64,000 nucleotides of DNA from Vulcanimicrobium sp035943995 (GCA_035943995.1 DASZBS010000057.1:1-64000); one strand, 5' to 3'. Counted from the stretch's first letter, positions 39,349 to 47,860 are shown. Made by a program: numbers and translations. Notes: a model not told the origin generated them from the sequence alone.

Positions 39349-40590
39349 TTGCTGACATACATGCGGGCGGCCGCGAGCGCGGCCGGACTCGGATTCCTGC
39401 TCGCCGGATGTACCGGCGGGCAGGTCGGGGTCGAACCCCCGACCCAACTCGCGGATGTTCAGAACGGCGCCGCGCTGACGTTCGCGGTCGGGACCGCGCG
39501 GTACGCGGGGCTGGGCACGTACCTCAACACGGTGACGACGTTTCGGCAGGCCGACGGCCTGTCGGCGACGCTCTACAACATCCCGGCCATTCAAGGGCCG
39601 CCGGGCTTCACGGTTCCCAACGCGGCCTCCGCGGGCGTCGATGCGAATACGTCCGCGATTACCGCAACGCCGCCGACCCAACCGGGTACGACGGCCGTCG
39701 TCACGACGTTCGGTCAAACCGGCGGCGCATATGCGTACGGCTTCGCACCGATCAACTCGAGCTCGACGGGAGCGCCGAAATACCCGCAATTCTCGGCGGC
39801 TACGGCCGGCAACTCCGCGCTGTACCTGGACGCGGTGAGCTCGATCGTAGCCGGATCCGGAGGCGGAAACGTTCAAGCGAATCTGTTAGGGGGCGGCGGC
39901 GCCTTTCTCAACACGTATACACAACCGCTCTACCTGTCGGCGCGCAACCGCCTCCCGTTCGTATTCGGGCCGCCCGCGACGCCGAATTTCCACGACGGCA
40001 CCTTCCCGCCGGGATTCCTCGGCTATCCGTCCGGCTTCACGATGTTCGCCGCGACACCCGTCGCGGGAACGTACGCGCTGACCGTAACAGTCCCGGGAAA
40101 CTCGCCCGGCTCGGCGCCGGTGGCCGTGAAGACGGCCAGCGGAACGCTTAGCAACGTGGCTCCCCTTGCGCCGGTAACGGCCCCGGTCGTCGCATCGCTT
40201 GGCGGCGGAAGCGCATCGTTCACGGTAGGTCCGTCTCCCCCGGGCGTGAGCAAACGGGTCATCTACGTCGTCGTGGTGGATGGGGCTAACGGCTCGCCCA
40301 CCGCGTATTCCATCGATGCTACATCTGCCGGCACCTACGGCATCACCACCGCGAACGGGCCCGTGAACGCGTCGGGCCAACACACACCTCCGTTCTCCGG
40401 CGCAAACGGCGACACGATCTTCGCGTACACCGTCGGCGCGGACTATGACTTCCTGGCCCCCGCCCCGCCGGCGAACCTCCAGCAAACGCCGGGATTTCCC
40501 GCTCAGGCAGACATCACGGTCTCGACGGTCCAGGAGGTGGTCTACTCCAATACGGTTGGCCCACTCACAACGAGGCGTACGGCGCGCTGA
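39349..40590 (+). CDS. Secreted lipoprotein partner of the TonB-receptor-like protein
   Basis: This protein of about 413 residues has a lipoprotein signal (AAGLGFLLAGC). The mature part is rich in Gly, Thr, Ala and Pro with several beta-sandwich-like stretches (FAATPVAGTYALTVTVPGNS and the later KRVIYVVVVDGANGSPTAYS). It lacks known catalytic motifs. TTG at 39349 is preferred because AGGAGA lies five bases upstream; the ATG at 39361 would be 17 bases from it. By analogy with other receptor-lipoprotein pairs it may capture the ligand at the surface, but its composition is unlike SusD. Confidence 0.72.
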   Translation: MLTYMRAAASAAGLGFLLAGCTGGQVGVEPPTQLADVQNGAALTFAVGTARYAGLGTYLNTVTTFRQADGLSATLYNIPAIQGPPGFTVPNAASAGVDANTSAITATPPTQPGTTAVVTTFGQTGGAYAYGFAPINSSSTGAPKYPQFSAATAGNSALYLDAVSSIVAGSGGGNVQANLLGGGGAFLNTYTQPLYLSARNRLPFVFGPPATPNFHDGTFPPGFLGYPSGFTMFAATPVAGTYALTVTVPGNSPGSAPVAVKTASGTLSNVAPLAPVTAPVVASLGGGSASFTVGPSPPGVSKRVIYVVVVDGANGSPTAYSIDATSAGTYGITTANGPVNASGQHTPPFSGANGDTIFAYTVGADYDFLAPAPPANLQQTPGFPAQADITVSTVQEVVYSNTVGPLTTRRTAR

Positions 40591-40623
40591 TTCAAAGCGA
40601 AATACGCGAGTGTGGAAACGAGG

Positions 40624-40658
40624 AGGGTGGTCGCCGAACCGGCGGCCACCCTTTCGTT
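40624..40658 (+). terminator. Intrinsic terminator after the receptor-lipoprotein operon
   Basis: A 13-bp stem (AGGGTGGTCGCCG with CGGCGGCCACCCT, one U-G pair, loop AAC) is followed by TTCGTTAT. It ends the operon about 95 bases before the tRNA gene. Confidence 0.8.
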
Positions 40659-40752
40659 ATACGGCGTTGGTCGTGCGACTGATGTCGGGCAGGGCGCATG
40701 GTGCGCGGCGAGAATACTCGACGGTCGTTTCGGCGCCGTAACAACAAATGTT

Positions 40753-40828
40753 GCCGACGTAGCTCAGTTGGTAGAGCAGCGGTTTCGTAAACCGCAGGTC
40801 GCCGGTTCGAGTCCGGCCGTCGGCTCCA
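40753..40828 (+). tRNA. tRNA-Thr (anticodon CGT)
   Basis: A complete cloverleaf is visible: acceptor GCCGACG/CGTCGGC, D-arm with AGCTCAGTTGGTAGAGC, anticodon stem GCGGT/ACCGC with loop TTCGTAA (anticodon CGT, reading ACG), and T-arm CCGGTTCGAGTCCGG. The discriminator is T and CCA is encoded at 40826-40828. ACG is frequent in this high-GC genome. No integrase or att-like duplication is seen beside it. Confidence 0.96.
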
Positions 40829-40923
40829 GATCCTGCGCACGCCCCAAACGTATGGTCCGGAGGCTTGGCCTGCTCCCGCTGGCAATGCCAACTGCCTGGC
40901 ACCCGGGCTGATTCCCGCTTGCC

Positions 40924-40945
40924 GTATCGAACATATGTTCGATAC
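40924..40945 (+). promoter_or_regulatory. SOS-box-like perfect palindrome in a promoter
   Basis: A perfect 22-bp palindrome, GTATCGAACAT/ATGTTCGATAC, contains CGAACATATGTTCG (40928-40941), which matches the LexA site of Gram-positive and related phyla (CGAAC-RNRY-GTTCG). A possible -35 TTGCCG (40919-40924) and -10 TACCCT (40943-40948) flank it, so a repressor bound here would block the promoter. The start would fall at about 40955, the ATG of the next small frame. Confidence 0.6.
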
Positions 40946-40954
40946 CCTTAGGGC

Positions 40955-41143
40955 ATGAAAGGCGGGCTTTCCCTTTTCGATCCGGTTACGATGCGCTTGC
41001 TCGAGTGCCAGCGCGCGATTTTGAGTGCTGAAGCCGCTGTGCGAGGGCGAGAGCGTCCCCAGCCGTCCGAAGCGCCGTCAGCATCTCCTCCTCGAGCAGC
41101 GCGACCCGATCTTCGAGTGATCGCCGGGGGGCGCGCCGCGTAG
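40955..41143 (+). CDS. Possible small SOS-controlled protein
   Basis: This 62-codon frame begins at the predicted transcript start of the SOS-box promoter, so it would be translated from a leaderless mRNA. The product starts MKGGLSLFDPVTMRLLECQR and ends in a Pro/Arg-rich tail; no family is recognised. It overlaps the 3' half of the XRE regulator gene on the other strand, which weakens the case. Small LexA-controlled proteins that stop division are common next to such sites, but no similarity to them is claimed. Confidence 0.4.
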   Translation: MKGGLSLFDPVTMRLLECQRAILSAEAAVRGRERPQPSEAPSASPPRAARPDLRVIAGGRAA

Positions 41144-41345
41144 CGTTGCCCTCGACCAGCTGGTCGAGCGACACGCCGAGCGCCTTCGCGATGCCGGCCA
41201 CGATCAGCACGCCGGGGTCCTGGGTTTCGTCCCGCTCGATCCGCGAGATCGCCGCCTGGGCGACGCCCACGCGTTGCGCCAGGTCCGCCTGGGAGAGGTT
41301 GGCGGCGCTGCGCGCCGTCCGGATCCGTTCGCCGATCTTCGCCAC
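40986..41345 (-). CDS. XRE-family transcription regulator
   Basis: This 119-residue protein has an N-terminal Cro/C1-type helix-turn-helix (IGERIRTARSAANLSQADLA, then AQRVGVAQAAISRIERDETQ) and the usual helix VLIVAGIAKALGVSLDQLVEG. A short coiled coil follows (LEDRVALLEEEMLTALRTAG) that may dimerise the protein. The start is GTG at 41345. A palindrome TTGCATATGCAA lies about 50 bases upstream and could be its own operator. The C-terminal third is antisense to a possible SOS-controlled frame. Confidence 0.85.
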   Translation of the reverse strand: MAKIGERIRTARSAANLSQADLAQRVGVAQAAISRIERDETQDPGVLIVAGIAKALGVSLDQLVEGNATRRAPRRSLEDRVALLEEEMLTALRTAGDALALAQRLQHSKSRAGTRASAS

Positions 41346-41393
41346 GTTAGCGCACAGTCACACCGCGAGCGCGGCGGACCCTTTCATGCGGCC

Positions 41394-41405
41394 TTGCATA
41401 TGCAA
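41394..41405. promoter_or_regulatory. Palindromic candidate operator between divergent genes
   Basis: TTGCATATGCAA is a perfect 12-bp palindrome 48 bases upstream of the XRE start and seven bases before the -35 of the plus-strand gene. Its position allows one repressor to control both directions. Confidence 0.45.
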
Positions 41406-41411
41406 AATAGG

Positions 41412-41439
41412 TTGACGACAATCGAAATCCGTATATAAT
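41412..41439 (+). promoter_or_regulatory. Promoter for the gene at 41469
   Basis: The -35 is TTGACG (41412-41417) and the -10 is a perfect TATAAT (41434-41439), 16 bases apart. The start at about 41446 coincides with an ATG that opens a 12-codon frame (41447-41485, MESLSNAHARRS), which overlaps the start of the downstream coding region. Confidence 0.65.
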
Positions 41440-41468
41440 GAAACGCATGGAATCCCTCTCGAACGCGC

Positions 41469-41996
41469 ATGCTCGACGTTCCTAGCGGTACGTATCGCGT
41501 CGCCGTCGTGTCGGTCGAGCTCCTGGGCACGCGCACCGACGTGCAGGTCGCGCTCGAGATCGTCGCCGGGCCGCACCGCGGCGCGCGCTTCGCGCACATC
41601 ATGCGCACGTCGCTCGAACGCCCGCCGGCCACCGAGACCTATCCCGCGTTCGCGCGCTTCGTCGCGGCCGCGACGGGCGTCGACTGCGGCGACGCCGCGC
41701 AGCAGACCGTCGACGAGTGCGTGCTCGTCGGTCGCGAGCTCGAGGTCACCGTCCGCAGCGGCCCAAGCGGCATCCCGCAGATCGTACGATTCGCTCCGGC
41801 GCTGCGCGTTGCGCGCCGCGCGCACCGCATCGAGCGCAAGCACGTCGACGCGCTCGCGACGAGCGCGCGCTATGACGGCGACCAGCTCACCGACATCGTC
41901 GAGAGCGTCAGCCACGGCCGCACGCGCGCGCTCACGCGCCTGTCCGCGCGCGAGCGCGAGACGCTGATCGCGCGCATGCGCGGCTTCGCCTCCTGA
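41469..41996 (+). CDS. Hypothetical protein with OB-fold/DUF669-like N-terminus
   Basis: This 175-residue protein is not firmly recognised. The N-terminal half (SGTYRVAVVSVELLGTRTDV, then QVALEIVAGPHRGARFAHIM) has the strand pattern of phage DUF669-type proteins that bind single-stranded DNA; this is a weak resemblance. The C-terminal half is basic and helical (RRAHRIERKHVDALATSARY) and ends LSARERETLIARMRGF. It has a strong promoter and may be under control of the divergent XRE regulator. Confidence 0.6.
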   Translation: MLDVPSGTYRVAVVSVELLGTRTDVQVALEIVAGPHRGARFAHIMRTSLERPPATETYPAFARFVAAATGVDCGDAAQQTVDECVLVGRELEVTVRSGPSGIPQIVRFAPALRVARRAHRIERKHVDALATSARYDGDQLTDIVESVSHGRTRALTRLSARERETLIARMRGFAS

Positions 41997-42015
41997 CCGA
42001 TTTCGGCACCGAAGC

Positions 42016-42219
42016 ATGCTGCACGTGGACGGGCCGTCGCGCCCGGCGATGGTCGGCGCGCGCGTGAGCCGCGAGGTGCGCGACTTGTTCGAGCACCGCG
42101 GTGCACGCGCCGGCGCGAGCGCGGGCGAGGTGCTGGAACTCGTCGGGCGAGCGCTGCTGCACGGCTTGACGATCGCGCAGCTGCGTGACCGTTTGTACGC
42201 GCCGGACGACGGCGGCTGA
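42016..42219 (+). CDS. Small protein, possible remnant of a disulfide-oxidoreductase dimerisation domain
   Basis: This 67-residue frame ends with GASAGEVLELVGRALLHGLT followed by IAQLRDRLYAPDD, which resembles the C-terminal dimerisation domain of pyridine-nucleotide disulfide oxidoreductases (usual pattern AGE, then A-x-x-x-GLT, then DL). The rest of such an enzyme is absent, so this is either a gene fragment or a coincidence. It follows the previous gene by 19 bases. Confidence 0.35.
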   Translation: MLHVDGPSRPAMVGARVSREVRDLFEHRGARAGASAGEVLELVGRALLHGLTIAQLRDRLYAPDDGG

Positions 42220-42250
42220 CGTGCAGCCGCCGGCGGCGCTTCTTGAACGC

Positions 42251-42838
42251 TTACTGCTCGTTGCCGACTTCGTATCGACCAAGCAAAATGTACTGCTCGA
42301 GGTCCTCGACGTCTGCCGGAAGCAACCGGCGTACGACTGATCGAACGCGGTCGAGATCGTCGTTCGAAGCGAAACCGAGCATGCGGCTGAGATCACCCTG
42401 ATCGACGCTGCGTGAGGCGTCGAGTTTCAGCGCGACGAGATAAGGAAGGTCGACGATCGGAAGCGTCCCGTTCTCCCACCGAACTGATGCAACCGCGTCG
42501 TGAATCCACGGTTGACTCGACGTCAGAATATCGACCGGCCGGCCCGAAACCACTCTCTGACCGATCAAGCCGAGCCGCGTATCCGAGAATTCCAGCGGCT
42601 GCGGCTTACGCGAATAACCGCTTTCGACAAGTTGGGACAGTGCTCGATCGAAATTCTCCGGGTCGACGAGGAGGTCGATATCCGCGGTCGTGCGTTCAGG
42701 CATGTACATGCGAGTCGCGACGCCGCCGATCACCGCATAAGGGATATCTCTGAGCAATGTACCCCCCGTCCAACGCCCGTTGGGGCGGTAATCCCATAAT
42801 TCCCGAAGAGCGACGGAATCGTCCCGCCGACCGCGCAT
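42251..42838 (-). CDS. Nucleotidyltransferase-fold protein (AbiEii/MNT-like)
   Basis: This protein of about 195 residues contains PYAVIGGVATRMYMPERTTA followed by DIDLLVD. This is the Gly-Gly and Asp-x-Asp signature of the nucleotidyltransferase fold used by type IV AbiEii toxins and minimal nucleotidyltransferases. The C-terminal half (LPYLVALKLDASRSVDQGDL, then DVEDLEQYILLGRY) is helical. The ATG at 42838 is chosen; the frame stays open to 42961. Composition is less GC-rich than the neighbours. No cognate HTH antitoxin is adjacent, although the XRE gene is 0.9 kb away. Confidence 0.65.
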   Translation of the reverse strand: MRGRRDDSVALRELWDYRPNGRWTGGTLLRDIPYAVIGGVATRMYMPERTTADIDLLVDPENFDRALSQLVESGYSRKPQPLEFSDTRLGLIGQRVVSGRPVDILTSSQPWIHDAVASVRWENGTLPIVDLPYLVALKLDASRSVDQGDLSRMLGFASNDDLDRVRSVVRRLLPADVEDLEQYILLGRYEVGNEQ

Positions 42839-43058
42839 GCGACGGAAGAAGAACGCGCGACGGAAGGCTCGGTCCGCCACTGCCGGCCGCCGCGCGTCAT
42901 TGCCGCCTGAGCCCGATTCCGCTTGCCGCATCTGCTGTCTAATTCCACAGCGGCGCACCAATCCCAGCTACGCTTGCCCGTTGCTTAATGTGCTAGCTGC
43001 GCAACGAGGCGCCGGTCCCCCCACCAGCGCCTCGTCTCATGGTCGACTTGGGTTGGTG

Positions 43059-44837
43059 TTACTGGCCGATCTGACCGTTCATCACCGTGATGTCGAGCGT
43101 GCCCAGGCCGGTGGTGTAGTCGTAGCCCGTCAGCGCCGTGTAGATGCCGTTCCCGCCCGTGATGACGTCGTGGAAACCACCGAGCGCCTGCGTCGGCGGC
43201 GGCCCCGTGACGGTCGTCGCGCCGGCTTGCTTTTCGATGTAATTGCGGTAGAGCTGCGGCGCCGCGAAGCCCAGCGCGTTGCCGTGCGCCGACATCAGGC
43301 GGGCGTAGGAACCCATCGCGAGCGGCGACGCTTCGCTGGTACCGCCAATGCCGCAGCCCGCGCTGCAGTCGCCGATGCCCGGGACGTTCGGGCCGTACAC
43401 GGTATACGAACCGGAGTTCGCGTCGGCGGCCATCGCGATGTCCGGCAAACCGCGCAAGTTCGTCGCCGCGAGGCCGGTGCTCGACGGGATCACCGCCTGC
43501 TGCCAGCTCGTCGAGTTCTCGAACTGGCTCAGTCCGCCGCCGCCCGCGTTCCACGCGAGTTCACCCGCATAGCTCGAGTCCGACGCGTTGGAAACGACCG
43601 TCGTCCCGCCGACGCCGACGGCGTACGGCGACGCCGCGGGGTACTCCACCATCGGCGGTCCGGATCCGGGCACGCCGTTCGTCCCCGCGAGCGCGCACGA
43701 CGAGCCCGTGTCGCCGGTCGACACGAACATCGTCTGGCCTTGCGCGGCGGCTTGCATGAACAGACGGTCGTCAACCTTCATCGCGCCGTCGAGCCACGCT
43801 TGGTACTCGCACTCGCCGAACGACGAGTTGCCGAGCTGCGCGACGTCCTGTGACACCCATTTGCTGTACGCGTTCGCAATGTCCGAGTCCGACAGCGACG
43901 TCGTGTCGTAGATGTAGAGCATGCTCACGGTCTGCGCCATGCCGGTGGAGCTCTGCGTGTCGAGATCCCACTCCGCGGCGCCTGCCGTATCGGAGCTCGC
44001 CAGGCCGACCTTGACGACGGTGACGGGCACCTGCGGCAGACCCTGCTTGTTCTCCGCATAGGCCAGATCGCTCACCGTTGAAGACACGTCGCCTTCGGCG
44101 ATGACGGCGACGGTCGTGGCGGACCCCGTCGCCGTCCCGCCCGCGTCGTAGAACGCCTGCACGTCGTGCGCGTTGAACGACGGCACGCACTGCCCGTTCG
44201 GCGTCGCCTGCGGGAAGCAGTTCGCCGCCGTGCGCAGCTTGGGCGTGACCGCCATCTTCGCGGCGTTCGAAAGGCCGAGCACCGCGCTCACCGTGTTGCC
44301 GAGCGACGCCGGCACGAACGCAGGCTGCGTGTTGACGTAGACGGCAGAACCGCCGAGCTGGAACGATTCGAGCGACGTATCGAACGCCTTCGACGCCTGC
44401 GCCGCGGTCCCGTCGGCGCTGACGAGCTGCGCGCTCGTCTGCACGTTGGTGAATCCTTGGCTCTGCAGGTACGACACGACGGCTTGCACTTCGCTCGGCG
44501 TCGGGCCGAATTGCGCGGCGAACTGCGACGGCGAGATGCGCTGGCGCGCCGCGATGAGCGACTTGAGCTGATCTTCGTTGTGGAGGTTCAGTGCGACGCG
44601 CACGGTCAGCGGCGTCGCCGGCGACAGCGCGCCGCGGTCCGTCCCACTGGGGATCGTCGCACCGCGCGTCGCCGTCGCCGACCAGCCGGCCGGGGCGACG
44701 ATCGCTTCTTGCGCCGCGCGACCGTGCACGCTGGCCGCCGGGCCGCCGGCGGGAAGGAGATGGCTCATCACGCCGCCGCCCGAGCACGATGCGGTGAGCA
44801 AACCGGTGCTGATTGCAATGCCGAGAAGTTTTTTCAT
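43059..44837 (-). CDS. Secreted S53 (sedolisin/pro-kumamolisin) peptidase, copy A
   Basis: This 592-residue acid-type serine-carboxyl endopeptidase has a lipoprotein-like signal (MKKLLGIAISTGLLTASC). An activation domain follows (about residues 80-190, with LNLHNEDQLKSLIAARQRIS and AQFGPTPSEVQAVVSYLQSQ), then the catalytic domain. The Glu-Asp pair is in GAAEWDLDTQS and the nucleophile in GIGGTSEASPLAMG; the calcium-binding loop ends GYDYTTGLGTLDI. Such enzymes digest external protein at low pH. AGGAG stands eight bases before the ATG and overlaps the TAG of copy B, which is ten bases upstream, so both are cotranscribed. Confidence 0.93.
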   Translation of the reverse strand: MKKLLGIAISTGLLTASCSGGGVMSHLLPAGGPAASVHGRAAQEAIVAPAGWSATATRGATIPSGTDRGALSPATPLTVRVALNLHNEDQLKSLIAARQRISPSQFAAQFGPTPSEVQAVVSYLQSQGFTNVQTSAQLVSADGTAAQASKAFDTSLESFQLGGSAVYVNTQPAFVPASLGNTVSAVLGLSNAAKMAVTPKLRTAANCFPQATPNGQCVPSFNAHDVQAFYDAGGTATGSATTVAVIAEGDVSSTVSDLAYAENKQGLPQVPVTVVKVGLASSDTAGAAEWDLDTQSSTGMAQTVSMLYIYDTTSLSDSDIANAYSKWVSQDVAQLGNSSFGECEYQAWLDGAMKVDDRLFMQAAAQGQTMFVSTGDTGSSCALAGTNGVPGSGPPMVEYPAASPYAVGVGGTTVVSNASDSSYAGELAWNAGGGGLSQFENSTSWQQAVIPSSTGLAATNLRGLPDIAMAADANSGSYTVYGPNVPGIGDCSAGCGIGGTSEASPLAMGSYARLMSAHGNALGFAAPQLYRNYIEKQAGATTVTGPPPTQALGGFHDVITGGNGIYTALTGYDYTTGLGTLDITVMNGQIGQ

Positions 44838-44847
44838 CGTCGCGCTC

Positions 44848-46677
44848 CTAGTGCCCGATCGCCGCGTAGAGCTTGGCGATGTCCATGCTGCCGAGGCCCG
44901 TCGTGTAGTCGTAGTGGGGCAGAGCGGTATACAAACCGTTCGTGCCTTGCAAGATGTCGTGGAACGGTCCGATAAGCTCGGTCTCGGGCGGACCCGCGAT
45001 CTGCTGCGGCGTGCTGCCGCGGTAGACGTTGTAGAGCAGCGGCGCCGCGAAACCGAGCGCGTTGCCGTGCGCGCTCTGCATGCGGGCGAACACGCCGGCC
45101 GCCATCGGCGACGCGAGGCTCGTGCCGCCGTTGACGTACGACACGCCGCCCATCCAGGTGATCGCGCCGGTCTCGATACCGGCGTCGTACGCGACGTCGG
45201 GCAGGCCGCGGAAGCTGTAGCCGGCCGGCGTCGTCCCGACGGGCTGCGTCGGCGACTCCCACGTGGGCGAGTACTCGAACTGGCTGAGGCCGCCGCCGCC
45301 CGACTGCCACGCCTGTTCGCCCAGATACGTGCCGTCGACGTTGCTGAACACGTCGGTTCCGCCGACCGCGACCGCGTACGGCGACGACGCGGGATATTCG
45401 ACCATCGGCACGCCGCCTACGCCGCCGTTGGGCGGAGCGCCCGCGGCGCCGCAATATCCGCCGGTGTCGCCGGTCGACGCGAACAGCGTCTGCCCTTGCG
45501 CGGCCGCTTCGACGAGGATCATGTCGCCGACGAGCATGTCGCCGGACTGGTACGGGAACACTTCGCATCCGCCGACCGACGCGTTCATGATCGGCGCGCG
45601 GTCGTCGCTGGCCCATTTGTTGAACGCGACCGTCATGTCGGTGAACGTGAACGACGCGACTTCGTAGAGATCGATCGCCTTGAGGTTGTACGCCATGCCT
45701 TGCACGTACGTCATGTCGAGCGTCCACTCACCGTTGCCGGTGATGTCGGCGCTCTGCGGCTCGACGTGGATTTGATTGATCGGCACCTGCGGCAACCCGA
45801 ACTGCGTCGCGCCGTACCGGAAGTCGCTGATCGCGATGGTCGGATCGCCGACGGTGAAGATCGCGACCTCGGTGTTGGTCGCGGCCGGCGTCGAGCCGGC
45901 GTCGTACGCGATGTTGAACGTTGCGGGATCGTACCAGCGCGGGCACACCGGCGCGCCCGTCGTCACGTTGACGTTCTTCAGACACGCCGTCGGACTCGGG
46001 TTGCCGTTCGCGTCGAACGAACCGGGTTGCACGCCGGACGCCGGCTGCTTCACCGGACTCGCCTTGAGGCCCGGGAAGTTCGTCAGGCCCAGCACCGCCA
46101 CGACGTTGCCGCCCAGCGCCGCCGGCACGAACGCCGGCTGCGTGTTGGCGAAATACGTCGCGCCGTTCACGGAAAAGCCGTGCAGCGTCGTATTGAACGC
46201 TTTCTCGACCGTCGCGGCGGAAGCCGTCGCCGACACGAGTATGTTGTTCGGCGCGGCGGTCACGTTGCTGAAGCCCTGATTGCGAAGATAGGCGGTAGCC
46301 GCCGCGACCTGATCGCTCGACGGCGCGTACTGGCTCACGAACGCGTCGCGCGACATCCGCTGACCCGCCGCGATCGCAGCCTTCACCGCGTCGACGTTGC
46401 GTATCTGCAGCCCGAGCGTGACGTTGACCGGCTTCGTGCCGGCCAGCTCGCCGAGATCGGCCGCGTTCGCCAGCGCGATCGCGCTGGTGCCCGTCGTCGC
46501 CCAGCCGGGCGGTGCCGTGATCCCGGCCTTCGCTCGGGTGCTGTGCGCGCCGGTCAGGCTCGTGGGGCTCTGCGAGCCCGCGCCGCCCACCGCCGGGATC
46601 GTGCTCGCGCTATGGCCTCCCGAACAGGAAGCGGTGATGACACCGGTGACGACGGCCAGGACCGCAAATCTTCTCAT
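44848..46677 (-). CDS. Secreted S53 (sedolisin/pro-kumamolisin) peptidase, copy B
   Basis: This 609-residue paralogue of the next gene has the same layout: lipoprotein-like signal (MRRFAVLAVVTGVITASC), activation domain with LQIRNVDAVKAAIAAGQRMS, and a catalytic domain with GEWTLDMTY (Glu and Asp) and NGGTSLASPMAAG (Ser). The C-terminal calcium loop is HYDYTTGLGSMDI. AGAGGAG lies eight bases before the ATG. The two copies differ widely outside motifs, which points to an old duplication and perhaps different substrates. Confidence 0.93.
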   Translation of the reverse strand: MRRFAVLAVVTGVITASCSGGHSASTIPAVGGAGSQSPTSLTGAHSTRAKAGITAPPGWATTGTSAIALANAADLGELAGTKPVNVTLGLQIRNVDAVKAAIAAGQRMSRDAFVSQYAPSSDQVAAATAYLRNQGFSNVTAAPNNILVSATASAATVEKAFNTTLHGFSVNGATYFANTQPAFVPAALGGNVVAVLGLTNFPGLKASPVKQPASGVQPGSFDANGNPSPTACLKNVNVTTGAPVCPRWYDPATFNIAYDAGSTPAATNTEVAIFTVGDPTIAISDFRYGATQFGLPQVPINQIHVEPQSADITGNGEWTLDMTYVQGMAYNLKAIDLYEVASFTFTDMTVAFNKWASDDRAPIMNASVGGCEVFPYQSGDMLVGDMILVEAAAQGQTLFASTGDTGGYCGAAGAPPNGGVGGVPMVEYPASSPYAVAVGGTDVFSNVDGTYLGEQAWQSGGGGLSQFEYSPTWESPTQPVGTTPAGYSFRGLPDVAYDAGIETGAITWMGGVSYVNGGTSLASPMAAGVFARMQSAHGNALGFAAPLLYNVYRGSTPQQIAGPPETELIGPFHDILQGTNGLYTALPHYDYTTGLGSMDIAKLYAAIGH

Positions 46678-46753
46678 CAGGCGAACTCCTCTCGCCTACG
46701 AGACTAACGACCCGAAGTCCAGACCCCCATACACAAAACCGGGTAGGCGCGCC

Positions 46754-47860
46754 CTATGTCACCGCCGCCGGCACCCGCATCGTCGCGCGGTCGCCCACCG
46801 CGCGCTGGTACTGCGGCGGCCACGCGACGTCGGCGCCTAGCGCCCGTGCCGCGAACAGCGGCCAGTACGGGTCGCGCAGCAGCTCGCGCGCGAGGAACAC
46901 CAAGTCGGCCCGGCCGCCGGCGACGATCGCCTCGGCATCGGCGGGCTCCGTGATCATCCCGACCGCGCCGGTCGAGATCCCGGCTTCGCGCCGCACGCGC
47001 TCCGCGAACGGCGTCTGGTACAGCGGCCCGACGGGGATCGTGCCGGGCGGCACCGGCACCGCGCCGCCCGAGCTGACGTCGATCAGATCGACGCCCTCAT
47101 CGCGCAGCAGCCGCGCCAGCTCGACCGTCTGCTCGACGTCCCAGCCGCCTGCCACCCAGTCGGTCGCCGAGAGCCGCACGAACAGCGGCAGCCGCTCGGG
47201 CCACACGCCGCGCACCGCGCGCGCGATCTCGAGCACCAGCCGGGTGCGGTTCTCGAACGAACCGCCCCAGCGGTCCGTGCGCCGGTTCACCAGCGGCGAG
47301 AGGAACTCGTGTACGAGGTAGCCGTGCGCGCCGTGGATCTCGATGACCGAGCCGCCCGCGTCGAGCGTGCGCCGCGCGCCGTCCGCGAACGCGCGGACGA
47401 TCGCGGCGATCCCGGCCTCGTCGAGCGCCTCCGGCACGGGGTACGACGGATCGAACGGGTCGGTCCCCGGCGCGACCGGCGTCCAGCCGCCTTCCGCGAG
47501 CGGCACGGCGCCCTGGCCGTCCCACGGCCGCTTCGTCGACGCCTTGCGGCCGGCGTGCGCGAGCTGCGTCCCCCACGCCGCGCCCTGGCCGTTGCAGAAG
47601 CGCGCGATGCGCGCGAGCTGCTCGACGTGCGCGTCTTGCCAGATGCCGAGGTCCTGCGGCGAGATACGGCCGTCCGCCGTCACGGCGATCGCCTCGGTGA
47701 GCACGAGCGACGCGCCGCCGACCGCGCGGCTGCCAAGGTGGACGACGTGCCAGTCGTCCGCGAAGCCGTCGGTGGACGAGTACTCGCACATCGGCGAGAC
47801 GGCGACGCGGTTGCGCAGGGTCACGTCGCGCAGGCGCACGGGGGAGAACAGGGTGGACAT
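46754..47860 (-). CDS. Old-yellow-enzyme family NADH:flavin oxidoreductase (YqjM-like)
   Basis: This 368-residue FMN-dependent ene-reductase reduces activated C=C bonds. YqjM-subfamily landmarks are RVAVSPMCEYSSTDGFADDW with the redox-tuning Cys, GTQLAHAGRKAST, the substrate-binding IEIHGAHGYLVHEFLSPLVN, RRTDRWGGSFENR, and ADLVFLARELLRDPYWP near the end. The ATG at 47860 is chosen because the longer in-frame sequence upstream has non-coding composition. It is 76 bases from the start of peptidase copy B on the same strand, so an operon is possible but not needed. Confidence 0.92.
   Translation of the reverse strand: MSTLFSPVRLRDVTLRNRVAVSPMCEYSSTDGFADDWHVVHLGSRAVGGASLVLTEAIAVTADGRISPQDLGIWQDAHVEQLARIARFCNGQGAAWGTQLAHAGRKASTKRPWDGQGAVPLAEGGWTPVAPGTDPFDPSYPVPEALDEAGIAAIVRAFADGARRTLDAGGSVIEIHGAHGYLVHEFLSPLVNRRTDRWGGSFENRTRLVLEIARAVRGVWPERLPLFVRLSATDWVAGGWDVEQTVELARLLRDEGVDLIDVSSGGAVPVPPGTIPVGPLYQTPFAERVRREAGISTGAVGMITEPADAEAIVAGGRADLVFLARELLRDPYWPLFAARALGADVAWPPQYQRAVGDRATMRVPAAVT

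Noticed and set aside
40753..40828. tRNA-Thr as an integration site for a mobile island (40.8-43 kb)
   Set aside because: The small low-GC orphan genes next to it are suggestive, but there is no integrase and no duplicated tRNA 3' end was seen.
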